The translations under genes and the position numbers were made by a program. Source: Carex sylvatica (taxonomy: Eukaryota; Streptophyta; Magnoliopsida; Poales; Cyperaceae). From it: DNA of 64,000 nucleotides. The DNA lies in the NCBI GenBank assembly GCA_964058845.1, contig CAXKVR010000105.1, positions 124,001 through 188,000 of the forward strand, read 5' to 3'. Numbering within the stretch: the first letter of the stretch is position 1; every line of letters starts with the position of its first letter. Below the pieces are notes generated by a model, which had not been told where the DNA came from, did no database searches, and was given only the letters and a program-made list of their open reading frames with translations. This document shows, one piece after another, positions 1 to 12,085 of this stretch.

Positions 1-2800
1 TCCATCATGCTCTGCATTTTGCACTGCTGCTCTTAACATCTCAAAAAGCTACTGAGAGTTAACTTGCTATTATTACCCCTCCACTAATCCAGTTCAGACA
101 ATTAAAAATTAAATAAGTAAGATATGTAATTTACATTAACTATTAGTTCATGCACCTTAAATTTTGATGCAAGTCGCAATATAAAGGATAACTTACACAT
201 AACAAGATTAATTGCATGTAACCCCCTTTATTTTGACTTTCTAGTCAGTGCACTTAACCCTAATTAAGAATGGCATTACATATATATTTATTACTAAGAA
301 ACTAGACCTAGCAAAGCTTGCTTGAATCGGACCTGAAACACCAAAAAAGCATTAAGCATCCCAGCTCAGTAAAAGAAATGAATGCATGAATTGCAAATAA
401 AAAATATACATATTTTCCACCAAACACAACATTTATTACAAATCAAAGCAAACATAAAAAAGTCTAACATAACACTACTTATCGTTTTAGCATTGCTTCC
501 ACTAACAACCGGCAATCCGAAAACACCGTATACTTTTTCTCTTGCCCCATTGATTTTACAAAATCCAATGGTTCCCATAATGCATGAGTTCTGCAAAACT
601 AATGCATAAATTCTGTAAAAACTATTGATTTGGGGTCTAAGCAGTGGTGCTGGTTTGATAAGAGATTCCTCACACAGTTTGAGGAACTATATGCCCTATC
701 ACATGGGTTACTGCATACCCCTTCCCTTTTTATTTTATAGATAAGGCCATATGTATATATTTTTTTCTAAAAGAATGGCATGAGTAAATACTACTTTATT
801 TCTTTATGAACTTGAAGTCTTGAAATTACCAATACTTAATTTCTATATCACTGAACTATGAAATTGCCAATACTTAAATTGGTAGATGCATTGTTATTTC
901 CTTCAAAAGAAAGAAATCTCAATTCAAGTACAATTGTCGATGCCCGTAACAGTACTGTTACTGATTTTAGGTGAATTGTAGGAGATGAGGTCTAGTAAGT
1001 TTGAATAGGATCTTGAGACCATCTTTTATTTGCACCTTTATAAATTGTGCAAAGATAAGGGGCATTGAGAAAGTTGGCAGACACATAGATTACCTTGCAT
1101 TGCAAATATAGAAAATAAAAATTAAATTCAAGTGATATAATCAAGAATAATTCAAAACTAAAGGAAGTCATTTCTGGACTAAACCAGTTAAGATATGTTA
1201 GTGTAAAAAGTTCATTTCAGATTTCATGTAGTTTTAAACTTTCATTCGACTTCAACCCAGGTACAGTTTTTTAAAAATGTAATACAAATATGTCAGATTT
1301 TTGTTCATTCAGTCTCAGATCAGTTTAGTATTATACTTTTTGGTTGGATTGACTTTTGGATGGTGGGGTTCAAGTAGGTTTTCAGGTCAAATCAGTTTTT
1401 TTGGGAGTTCTATTTGCAAGGATTATAAAAGTAAAGAATGGCAGCATACAAGATAATACAATACCTTGTCAAGCCTTAAGATAGAGCTCGCAAGATCCTT
1501 CACAGAACATGCTGTCTCTCTTGAGAAGATGAAATCCAGCCGAGCTGCTATTCTGATGGCACGTAGAATCCGAGCTATTAATAATCACACCATTAGAACT
1601 AGTACATATATTAGCATACTTTACAAATAGTTTTGCTACCATTTTTACATCCAACTAGAAGGCAGAAGTAGTTCTGTATCAGTTTTGAATTGAACAAAAT
1701 TTTCAGGCAAGAACACTTGTTATTCTAGTTCAGTTTGCTTAGAACTACAGTAAACATTACCAACTCAGATGTTGTATACTTATAGATGTTGTAAATTTGG
1801 GATATACCTGTAAAAACCATGAAGGAGAACTACTGGTTCATTATTATTCTGATGCAGTGGTTTCACGCAGCTACTCATTAGTGTGCCCTTTAATGTTTTT
1901 AGTTTCTAAAATTCCCAAACATCAAGACCTTCAACCGGTACTTATTTCACAATTTTTTTAGTTTTCTAAGTGTATTGAACAGTGACTTTGGTGTTGACAG
2001 TTTTCGCAAGCCAGTCAAGCACTGTACCAGTGCTGTATTTTTGAAGTATGAGATTCAGACTCTCACCATTAATTGCACAAAATTATGAAAAATATGAGGT
2101 TTGTTTGTATGCACTCATGAGGGTCTTGTTTATCTGCTTGAAAGAGAATTTGGTCTAATTTGAAGTGTATACCCTTTTCATTTTTATCTGTGACAGATGG
2201 TATTTTGGTACAGTTTCTTTACCAGTGGTATGTTAATCACGTTGGTTTTATTTCTAATGTCTGATACAATGCTTGAGACATGTTTAGACATTGGTTTGGG
2301 GCTTACCTATCATGTATATGTAATAATTTGGCTACTATCATAATATATGATGTATGATCTACATGTAATTCATATGAGAAATAATTCCCTGAATTTATCT
2401 TTGCATGGCTTCAGAAATGTTTGATGGAAAAAAATATTCTTTTCATTAATTCCTATGCCATAACAAATGATGAATAAAAAAAAGATCACATCAATTCTTT
2501 TCAATAATCATCTTTACTTGAGTTCAATGTTTCAAATACATGTATCAAGCACTTGTACCAGAACTTGAATTTTCATACCAATACCACAGGAATCGTGTAC
2601 CAGTAAGTTGTACCAGTACATGTCAAAATTGACTCGTGATTCAATTTAACTCAATTAAGCTATTTAAGCTATGATCGTGATTCAATTCAACTCAATTAAG
2701 CTTCTGAAAGCATAAAAAAGCAAAAATAAAAGGTTGAGATTCAAGGGCGGAGGTAAAATGATCGACAGCGTTGATTTGATCGGAGGTCCTCTCTCTGCAA
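1..2800. other. AT-rich intergenic DNA, no gene recognised
   Basis: Reading frames here are short (under about 80 codons), lack any recognisable domain and look like chance openings in AT-rich DNA. The stretch around 2520-2700 has repeated 'gtaccagta' words and a locally duplicated 'attcaactcaattaagct'-like phrase. I see no RNA gene or promoter I could defend. Confidence 0.6.
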
Positions 2801-2809
2801 ACGCAAAAC

Positions 2810-3225
2810 TTATTGATCGGAGGTGTTGATTGCAGAGGTCCACGGTCTTTGTGGGGTATGTATAGGGTACCAGTAAGTTTGGGAACCAGGGATCATCTTC
2901 TCATTGAACAACACCTCAAAATACTTGACAAACTTGAGTTCAGCGTCAAGCTGCATGGCCCGTGACAGCACAGATGATCGGCATAGAGAGAGAGAGAGGA
3001 GATCGGAGAAGAGGCTGCGGAGGTCTGACAAGCAGTGGCGTTGACTGGGAGGGGCGGAGCAGACCCAGGCGAGATCGAAGCTGTTGGAGGAGAAAAGGGA
3101 GGGCGCACGTAAAGAGAGCAGATCTGAGAGGAGGAGAGGAGAGGGGAGAGAGCAAAGCGGAGAGACCAAAGAGACTGGAGGAGAGATCAGATCGGGAAAG
3201 ATCAGATTGGGAAATTTCATGAGGA
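2810..3225. other. GC-richer purine-biased segment, possible gene fragment
   Basis: This stretch is clearly more GC-rich than its surroundings and is GA-rich on the plus strand. Overlapping frames of 70-144 codons are open on both strands, which is typical of low-complexity GA/CT DNA rather than a gene. The only protein-like segment is on the minus strand around 2880-2965 and includes LKFVKYFEVLFNEKMIP. I do not recognise it. It may be a captured exon piece or the 5' end of a decayed gene. No splice structure or downstream coding sequence was found. Confidence 0.2.
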
Positions 3226-3845
3226 ACCGTTGCGGTTAATGGCAGTTGAAACCGCGTAAAAAATGGTGGGCGGAAATTTTCTGGGGACTGAAGACCGGGG
3301 GACGTTACCTTTAAAACACAATGCGAGAGCCTACAGTAATGGACCATTACATTCTTAATAAATTTGTGTTGAAGCAACATTTACTATATAAATGATTTGC
3401 ACGATTTTGTTTAAATTAGAAACGCACTCAGCCTTTTTTCGCCCTTACAGTTGGGCCAATTATAATTTGGGCTCTCTAAGGTTCTCTTCATTTCCAAATT
3501 TATATTAACAAGATTTTCAATATCAGACGTTATTCGGGGTAAGGACTTAATTGAATAATTGATATTTCTAATTATCAGGCTTAAGAGCCATTGGAAACAG
3601 TTGAGGCTGTAGTAGAGTTGATGGTACACAGTATCTTTGTGTTTATTACCAGAACTTGGTAAATATCAGAAGAGGAAAAAAAAAACAGAAAAAATAGTTA
3701 TACTATTACACACCAAGCTGAAGCATCTCCAATGGAGGTGAAATTTTGTTAAGTATCTCCAACACTCCCCTCATTTTTTATTATATGGAATTCCGAAATT
3801 TTGTTAGTCTTTAATTGGATTCATATGCAATATGTTTTCTGAGAC

Positions 3846-4797
3846 AAAAATGACGAATCCGAACAGTTGAAACCCGCCCATCTTACGAATGATGCGTCTT
3901 CATATGAAAATTTTAAACATTCGAATTAATTTAGTATAAGGGAGAATTTCATATATATCCCTCAAAAGTTTCAATATTACGTATTTATCCCTCCAAAATT
4001 AGTAATTACATATTTATCCTTGAAAATTGTACAAACTCACATATTTGTCCAATCTAACTCTATAACATATCAAATATCTCCAAAAATAATTAAATAATAT
4101 ATTTCTTTAACTTTAAAATTTATTTTACAATATTAATTAATAATATGTTGTCCATTATGCCATTCGGCCTCTTTAGTCCACTTCAGTTCTCTTCTCTGTA
4201 AGGTGTCAAATCTCCCCCACCTCTCTCCAAACACGCCGAATCACATATTTCTCCCCACCTTCCCTAGTCGCCTCCCCTCTCACAGATTTATGCTACTCCT
4301 CGCTGCTTTAATTTTCCATTTTGGAGAGAGGTGGAAGGTTTGACACCTTAGAGAGAAAAGAACATAGACGGACTAAAGAGACAAAAATGAAGAGCATAAT
4401 AGTCATTATATTTTTTAATTAATACTGTACAATAATTTTTTATGTTTAAAAAAATATTATTTAATTATTTTTGGAGAAATTTGATATGTTATAGAGTTAG
4501 ATTGGACAAATATGTGAGTTTGTATGATTTTTAAGAATAAATATGTAATTATTGATTTTGGAGGGATAAATATGTAATATTGAAACTTTTGAGGGATATA
4601 CATGAAATTGCCCCTTAGTATAAAGTTGAGCGGTCAAAAAAACGTTCAAAAAATGAATGCATTAAAATTAATTTATTAACCTTCTAATTTTGACCGATTG
4701 ACTTTATACTAATTAATTCGAATGTTTAAATTTTTTACATGTAGACGCATTACTCGTAAGGTGGGCGGGTTTCAACAGTTCAGATTCGTCATTTGAA
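3846..4797. mobile_element. Outer inverted-repeat element, interrupted by the element at 3940-4614
   Basis: The left arm (about 3846-3939) begins ATGACGAATCCGAACAGTTG. It matches the reverse complement of about 4715-4797, through the shared words TTGAAACCCGCCCA, TTACGA and AAACATTCGAATTAATT. The loop carries a second short inverted repeat: agttgagcggtcaaaa near 4623 and ttttgaccgattgact near 4688. A later Mutator-like insertion sits near the arm/loop boundary, so this is the older element. I could not define its target-site duplication. Confidence 0.6.
3940..4614. mobile_element. Non-autonomous Mutator-like element (MITE), 675 bp
   Basis: Perfect 9-bp direct repeats TTAGTATAA flank the element at 3931-3939 and 4615-4623. 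The left end reads GGGAGAATTTCATATATATC. The right end, in reverse complement, reads GGGGCAATTTCATGTATATC. The inverted repeat continues inward for nearly 290 bp, to the GGTGTCAAA/CTCTCTCC words around 4200-4345. A 9-bp duplication with long terminal inverted repeats is the mark of the Mutator superfamily. No transposase frame is present. Confidence 0.88.
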
Positions 4798-5295
4798 TTT
4801 AATTTGATGAGTTTTAGACTTGAGTTCACCAAGGAACTTGGTGAACCTAAGAACACCCTAGTTCTACTCATGTTTTCTCATGTCTCTTTAAGTGAGTCAA
4901 AGATATTAGTATTATGAATATTTTGTTGCTAGACATTGCAAAGAAATTAGTATTATGAATATTTTGAATCACTGTGAAGAAATACCCCTCTTTGTTATCT
5001 TGTGTTTTTTTTTCTCTTTCTTATTCTATCTTGTGGTGCTTTTGTGTGAAACCAGCCAAACCGGAGTTTTTTCAATCCCTTTAGGAACCAGATAATTGGT
5101 GTGGCTTTGTGTGCTGTGTAGTGTGGATGGATAATTGGTATAGCGGATGTAAATTTGAAATCTCCATTATTGGAAGTGGCAATTTGATAAAATTATTTGA
5201 GTTTGTCAAGATCTTGTTGGATGCTTGGAGTGTCTCAAAAATTTACTGGACAAATTTTATCAAAGATTGTTTTATATATATAGTCAGTTGGAAGG

Positions 5296-5811
5296 ATGGT
5301 GCTGCTTGGAAATGAACCAGAAGTACTAATTCCGCCTGACACAGCAAGTCTGATGGTAGACGGATCGTGGGACCAATCTGTCAAGGCACGAGTCAGTGTC
5401 ATACTCTATGATGAAACAGAACAGATGGTCAGAGCGTACGGAAAGGCGGTAACAACAAAAGACCCGTTAGAATCTGATGGTTTGGCTATGTTACAGGGAC
5501 TAGAGCAAATACTGGTAAACACAAGGGTAAACTCGGAAAGAAAATTTATCCAACTTTCAGATTGTAAAGTCCTTGTCAAGGCTGTCTGCACACACAATAT
5601 AGAAGACCTCCCCCATTGGCAGGCGGCACAAACAGTGGCTAAATGTGCACCACATATGCTGGCAAACTGGGTGCGGCCAACGGATGGATTCTTCTCGGGC
5701 GGACCCAGTAATGGGTTCGTGGAAAGCTTAGACATACAGCCTTATAATGATTCAGATTATTTCAGTGCAAAATGCTGCAGCGGTAGGTTAATTGTCTATC
5801 TTTTAGTTTAG
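5296..5811 (+). CDS. RNase H-like domain protein of plant LINE type, 171 aa, probably a retrotransposon remnant
   Basis: The frame has the order of the plant RVT_3 (RNase H-like) family. DGSW (about residues 22-25) supplies the first catalytic Asp. ESDGLAMLQGLEQI (about 59-72) supplies the Glu in the helix. SDCKVLVKAV (about 92-101) supplies the second Asp, followed by the usual downstream helix. In plants such domains are the C-terminal part of LINE polyproteins, often annotated as 'putative ribonuclease H protein'. No reverse transcriptase was found upstream. The end (after about residue 135) does not look conserved and may read into flanking DNA. I used the first ATG; there is no other support for that start. 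Confidence 0.55.
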   Translation: MVLLGNEPEVLIPPDTASLMVDGSWDQSVKARVSVILYDETEQMVRAYGKAVTTKDPLESDGLAMLQGLEQILVNTRVNSERKFIQLSDCKVLVKAVCTHNIEDLPHWQAAQTVAKCAPHMLANWVRPTDGFFSGGPSNGFVESLDIQPYNDSDYFSAKCCSGRLIVYLLV

Positions 5812-6067
5812 TAAACAAGTTGTTGATTGTCTCTTAATAATTATAAGAAGTAATATTTATATTTAAAATTCAACAGTAGACTTACATATATTTTGACTAA
5901 CTCGTACTTTTTCTATATATCTAACAACAAATCAGTAAAAAAAAAATCCGTTTTCATATCACTTCAATACTAATTTTTCAAAATACAAACATTATTTCAC
6001 TGACATACATAATAACACGCATACACATCTCAATTCATTTATTTATTTCTATGCCCCAAAAAGTTTG

Positions 6068-6919
6068 TCAACTGACAGAAGCAATATTAAATCTAGCTTG
6101 AAGCTTTCTTCCAAACTCTTCCACCCTCTCTGCACTTGGGAGAACAACCTTCACGAAATCCACATCGAGGAAGCGTTTTTGCCACTCTACAAGTAATGGC
6201 ACCTTTGTCTCATCAACCAACTTGGTGCCAGAGATATTTTCTATTGCCTTGATCCATGCCAAGTGAGAACCCAAAGTCACATCAACAAATCCAATGGAGT
6301 CTCCACCAAAGAATCTCTTCCCAGTCCCAACAGAGCATTTCTTGAAAGCTTCTTCCAACTGCTCTAGTGCAACAAGTGTATCGACAATTTTTTCTGCCTT
6401 AGTCTCCTTTGTTGTAGCCTTTAGGATACCAAAACATGCAGGGAACAACTGACATAACGATAAATAAAAAAATGAAACATTTGTTAATTTTGCAATTCAT
6501 CTTCAATCATATAATTAATTAATTTCTCTTATTGTAGAACTTAAATTTCATCTATATTGCAGCTGTTAGTGAAATTAAAAAGTTAGTAATTTATATACCT
6601 TATCTTCAATGTAAGCTGCCCAGAAGCGAGCAATGGCACGTTCGTAAGGATCAGCAGGAAGCACAGGAGGCCCTGTACCAGACCACTTCTCATCAATATA
6701 CTGCAAAATTACCAACGACTCGCAAATGCTTCGATTGCCGTGGATAAATACCGGCACTTTCTTGTGAATTGGATTATGTTTGAGAAGAAACTCGCTTTTG
6801 TTGGAAAGATCCTCCTCAAGATACTCATAATCCAACCCTTTTTGTTCTAGAATCATTCTGACCCTGATTACAAATGGGCTAGGCCATGCTCCTAATAGCT
6901 TGAGATCACCTTCTGCCAT
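6068..6919 (-). CDS. Tau-class glutathione S-transferase (two exons, 233 aa)
   Basis: This cytosolic enzyme conjugates glutathione to electrophiles, including herbicides and stress metabolites. Exons are 6919-6599 and 6448-6068, with a GT-AG intron in phase 0 after ...AAYIEDK, the position usual for tau GSTs. The N-terminal thioredoxin-like domain has [13 protein letters not shown] with the tau catalytic Ser in WPSPF, then the cis-Pro region KVPVFIHG and the glutathione-binding [11 protein letters not shown]. The C-terminal helical domain has the expected [10 protein letters not shown] motif. I chose the ATG at 6919 ([10 protein letters not shown]) because tau GSTs start this way. An in-frame ATG four codons upstream (6931) is possible. 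Length is normal and no disruption is seen. An AATAAA-like word lies about 20 bp after the stop. Confidence 0.94.
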
Positions 6920-6985
6920 TTTTACTTTCAATTGAGGATTAATTGTTTTGGGAAATTGATATGATTTCTCTGTGTTGTATGGGGG

Positions 6986-6995
6986 CTTAAATAAG
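6986..6995 (-). promoter_or_regulatory. Possible TATA-like element of the GST gene
   Basis: CTTATTTAAG lies about 70 bp upstream of the GST start on the coding strand. Position and composition fit a plant TATA region, but this is a weak sequence-only call. Confidence 0.35.
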
Positions 6996-6999
6996 ATAC

Positions 7000-8714
7000 A
7001 AGTGTTGACTTAACTGCCAACAAGAAGATAAAGTGGTTGAGTTTAATGAATACGTATCCTCTGCATTAATTTATCTAAACTGTCCAATTCATCTTAAAAT
7101 CTGTGCAAACTAGATTCGCACTAATATTAAAAGTCCATGTGTTAAAATCAGACGGCCATATTGATTCTGTATAAAATCAGTCAATATGCATTAACTCAAA
7201 AATATTCCCTTTTGATCAGTTAATGCAGAGGATCCGTGTTCGAGTTGAATACAATATATATGCCGTCTGGCGTCAGCAATGAAGATATATGCTGTTGGGC
7301 GTCAGCAATGAAGACATCTTCGTTGAATCCATGATAGAGATGGGTTCTGCTGTGGACTAATTTCGTGTTTACGAAGATGTAGTATTGTTCCTTTCAAATT
7401 TTGGGTGATGGATCAAGTGATTGGATATATAGTTCTATTGACATTCATATTCATTTTGATAACTATGAAAAAAAAATTAATTATGAAACTAAAAATAAAT
7501 TGTATGTGAGATATATTACAATAGAAGTATTATTGGAGCACTGATCAAGTGATAGCAAAAATTGAACTGTTAATTATACATTTGTTATTTTAATAATTAT
7601 TTGTTTAATTGTCACAGTTGGTTAAATAAACTTATTATTAACATAATGTATCCTATGTGCATGATCATTTTTTTTTTCTTTATTTTACAATTTTAATTAC
7701 TAGATATGTTAAACTCTAAATTATATGTAAAAATTCTGAAAAACATATTATGGTTACTATTTGTGTTTAAATGTTCCAATTAAATTATTAACTGAGAGAC
7801 TCCTCGACAAGCGAGGTGTTTGCATATCTTTCCACAGAGATATGCACAGCATGAAATCTCGAGTTTGGTTTGAATTAATTTTGAACCGAACCTGATTTGA
7901 TTCGTTTCAATTCGAACCCATTTCGAATCAAATTAAACTCGAATCAAATCCAAATTAAACCCGAATCGAATCACGAACTACGAATTTTTTTGCCAGCCGT
8001 ACTCCCATCAATAGATTTCATATAGATCCTCTCTCTCTCTCCTTTCCTCTGAAATTGCTGTCTATTATTCAGCAAGCTCTAGTCCCGGTCTCAAATTTTC
8101 AATATTATCTATTGAAATTTTCGTACAAGCCACTCACTGATATCTCTCTATTTGTGCTTTTGTTAGGAGTTATAATTTTTCATATATTCTCCAAGATTTC
8201 TTTAATATCTTATTTACCCCGAAGACGTGAATTTTTCTTATTGTTCAATTAAGTATAGTTAATTTGTAAAAATGCGTCTTGCAAGATAATAGATATTAAA
8301 TTTATAACGTAATTCTCATCTATCCCCTAGACCTAATTTTTTTTATACCTCTTCTATCTTATCGTCGTTGATCCTTAGCAATTTGCATAAACACATCTCT
8401 TATTACTGTTCTCTGACCCCAATTGATCTAGCAAATCATGCTTCTCAGTTCCATTGTGAATATAAGTAATATAGTTTTGTTAATTACAATATACTTCCTG
8501 ATCAGTTTTACATAACTAAAACCATAATTTTGATACTAGTATATATAGCGTGTGTTATCAAACTCTAAATATGTGGTACCAAAGAAAAGACTAGAACATA
8601 AGCCATCAAAACTAGAGGTCAGAAGAACCAGTAAATATATAGAGGAAAAAACAAAAACAAAATGAAGGCATGTTAAATGACTATAATCTTAATACTGAAA
8701 ATTGAACTTTATAT
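7000..8714. other. Intergenic DNA between the GST and ABCA copy 1
   Basis: No gene is seen. At 7030-7260 there is a weak inverted repeat around ATCCTCTGCATTAA, possibly an old MITE. At 7860-7990 there is a degenerate run of gaatcaaa/aattcgaa words like those inside hAT elements. Frames such as the one at 8055-8252 have no recognisable content. Confidence 0.5.
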
Positions 8715-11645
8715 TTACGAAAGCACATTAAATGCCTGTGCGCCTTTGGCGACTTTTATGAAGACATCTTCAAGAGTTGTGTCAGCCAAACCCCACGCGT
8801 CAATCGTAAACCGGCTCTTGGCCTTTTCCACTGCCAGAAATATATCTGAAATTCTGACCTCCTGTTTTGGTATTTCAAACTTCTGCGTACCAGATATGTG
8901 GTAGATCTTTTTTGCATTTGGAGAGAGGCGCCGCACTAGGGTTTCTACTTCCTGTTCCTGCTCTGCTGAAGTAGTTATGGTAAACACATATGACCCTCCA
9001 TACCTTGCTTTCAACTGCCATTTAAATTATACAAGTCAAATTGGTAGAGTGTATAAATAAATTTGTTTCTAATATAAGAAAAAGGAAAAAACAAAAGTGA
9101 GACCAGATCAAGTACCTCCTTAGGGTTGCCTAAGCACTGGAAGCTTCCATCCACAAAAATACCAAGCCGGTCACATAAGAACTCTGCTTCCTCCATTGAA
9201 TGTGCTGAAACAAAACAATTTGGAAAGTCACTGGCTGTAGTTCTGATTGTCATAAAAAAGATAACTTATGACTGAAGAACTAATAATACTTGTAAGTATA
9301 ATAGCACGGTCTTTCTTGGCACGCTTGACTACATTCCACAAATTGTTTCTTGAAGCGGGGTCCAACCCAGTACTAAGCTCATCCATGTAAACAACCTAAA
9401 AGGGTGAAATCGTGAATGATGAAATTATCCTGAGCTTGCAACTTAATAGTAAATTATGCTACTAAACCCAAATTAAATCAGCTGGTAAATCTGAATTCAA
9501 GTGGTACAGTATTGCGTACCATAGGGTCTCCAATGAGAGAAATCGCAACACTGAGTCTTCTTTTCATGCCACCACTATAGGACCTCACTTGTTTATCCCC
9601 AACCCCATCGTAGAATAAATTAACGTCCTTTAGTGATTCTTGGACTGCCTATCTTTGTGGAAAAAAAATGTTTGCTAATTGGTGTTTTTGAGAATATAGG
9701 ATGCTCAACAAAAAATAAATAAGAAAATTGCATTTAATGGTGTTAGGTGAATGTACCTTCGTTAGAGCATCACCCTTTAGATTCTTAAGCCGTCCATAAA
9801 ATAACAAATGTTCCCGTCCAGTTAGAGTTTCCCATAATAAACTACATTTTTTGCCAAAAAAAAATGTTGATCAAATTCTCTGTCAACAACCTTAATTATA
9901 TAAAGGACTTATTCTTTCTATCATTTTTTATGAGGATGTAAACTAGGGAAGAAAGACAAGTAAAGAAAGATAATTTGGAACATGAGGAGGATCAGTAAAT
10001 TAAGCTTACTCATGCTGGGGGCAGACACCCATGTTGGTATGGATACCATCCATGTCAGTACTTATGTCCATTCCTTGTACATAAGCTGTACCTGATGTTG
10101 GTTTAATTAACCCTGTCATCTGTTCACACCAAAAATAATTCCCCTATTTATTACCTAAATATCATTTACCTATAGATGCACTTTAAATTCTGATTATGAA
10201 TAGTTAACAGTTCAGTTAGAAGACAAGAACATGACTACTGGAACAGAAGATTACTCACAAGCATTGGTTCTGGATCTAATACTACCCCTTCCGTTGGAGG
10301 AAAAATAATATTTAATGTTCTCAAATTGGAGAAGGCAAGTACAAACCATATCGATGAAGGATGTCTTGCCAGCACCATTGGGGCCGAGCATGCCGAAACA
10401 TTCACCCTGTTGTAGAGCGAGAGAGAGCCCCTTCACTGCTAGCTTGTCAGGGTTGCCATCCTGTCCAGGGTATACCTTTCTTAGGTTGTCAGATATCACC
10501 GCATAGTTGCTTCTATTTTCCTCCATCACCAGCTTCTCCACCAACTCCCTCTGAAATTCAGTTGATTATAAGTTTATAACTTAGTTATATCCATTCGATT
10601 GATCTAATCCAGCTACTTTTCCAATTATCTTTGAACCTAGCTAGAGAACTTCCTGTTATTATACACAACCAAGTAACCAAGTACTATTCATCTCAAAATA
10701 TAAAACCAAAAAAAAAACAAAACCAAAAAAAGGAGATGACATTAAAAACACCTCTTGAGTGACATCAGGCTTGTTGTGGACATCAATGACCACTTCGTTG
10801 TGGATCTGCACTGTAGATCTTCCCTGGAGCGACAACGACCTGCTCATCTTCTTCTTCTTCTTCTTCATGAAGTTCAAGAAAAGGAGGGAATCTTTGCAAA
10901 TGTTGCCCCCAAAGGACGAGACCCGGTTGAGGCAGAGTGCCAGAGGAAGCATAACCAACCACTCGAGCACCATAATGATAATCACATTTCTCATACCGTT
11001 CTCTGAGCTGCTTAGGTCCCCCCACCTCATTCCTTTTGTGCTCATGACACTTCCGCTGTACGCGTACTGCCCAAACTCGTACAAGCCCCGGTACAGAGAG
11101 AAGCCTGGTACCAGCTCCATCAATATAATCCAACCCTCTGTGTAGAAAAAAAAAAATTCAAGTTTGAAAAGAAATTTTGGCTTTTTGGCCAATTAGCCCA
11201 GTACAAAAGTGAGCATCTCCTACTGTCTCGTTAATATGTACTTAAGAAATGATCTTACTTGGAAAAGATGGATCTTCCACAAAGAAACGCAAGAGAAATG
11301 CACTAAGTAAGCCAGTTCCAAACACATAAATGTAGCCAATCACTGCATCACATAGTTTAAACGTGCAACACTACAATTAATTTTTTTCTTCATTTAGAGA
11401 TATTTACAGAGTTGCTGATTAGGTTCCATCGGTTTGCATTTTTAATACAAAAAGTTCTTAGTCTGACCTGAAGCAGTCTTGACAGATGAAAAGAAAGAAG
11501 TTACAAGGAAAGAAAAGGCGATCTGAAGATTGATGTAAATGAAATAGAACACCACTTGTATGCTGTAGTCATTTAATCTGAAAAAGTTCAACCCTGAAGG
11601 AAACCAAGAGAAATTTATATTAAATGGCTCAGACCATTGGCAATA

Positions 11646-11704
<59 letters not shown>

Positions 11705-12048
11705 CTACTTCGCGAATTAAACGGGATGTTTTAATTTACGCTCATATCTCTAGTTTCAAAGTCCAAATAGTCAATTCAAACAGTTAGATGTTTAATCTAT
11801 ATTAAAATGTGCTTGGAGATCAAATTTTACATTTTTTAAAATTTTTTTACTATTTATTAAGATGGTTTGAAAATCGCTGTTTTTCAAACTATCTTAATAA
11901 ATAGTAAATAAATTTCAAAAATGTAAAATTTGGTCTCCAAGCACATTTTAATATAGATTAAACATCTAATTGCTTGGATTGGCTATTTGGACTTTAAAAC
12001 TAGAGATATGAGCATGAATTAAAACAGCATGTTTAATTCGCGAAGTAG

Positions 12049-12085
<37 letters not shown>

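Noticed and set aside
10755..11145. Plus-strand open frames of 83 and 128 codons
   Set aside because: They lie exactly antisense to exon 11 of ABCA copy 1. The same antisense openings recur over the same exon in the other copies, so they are shadows of coding constraint.
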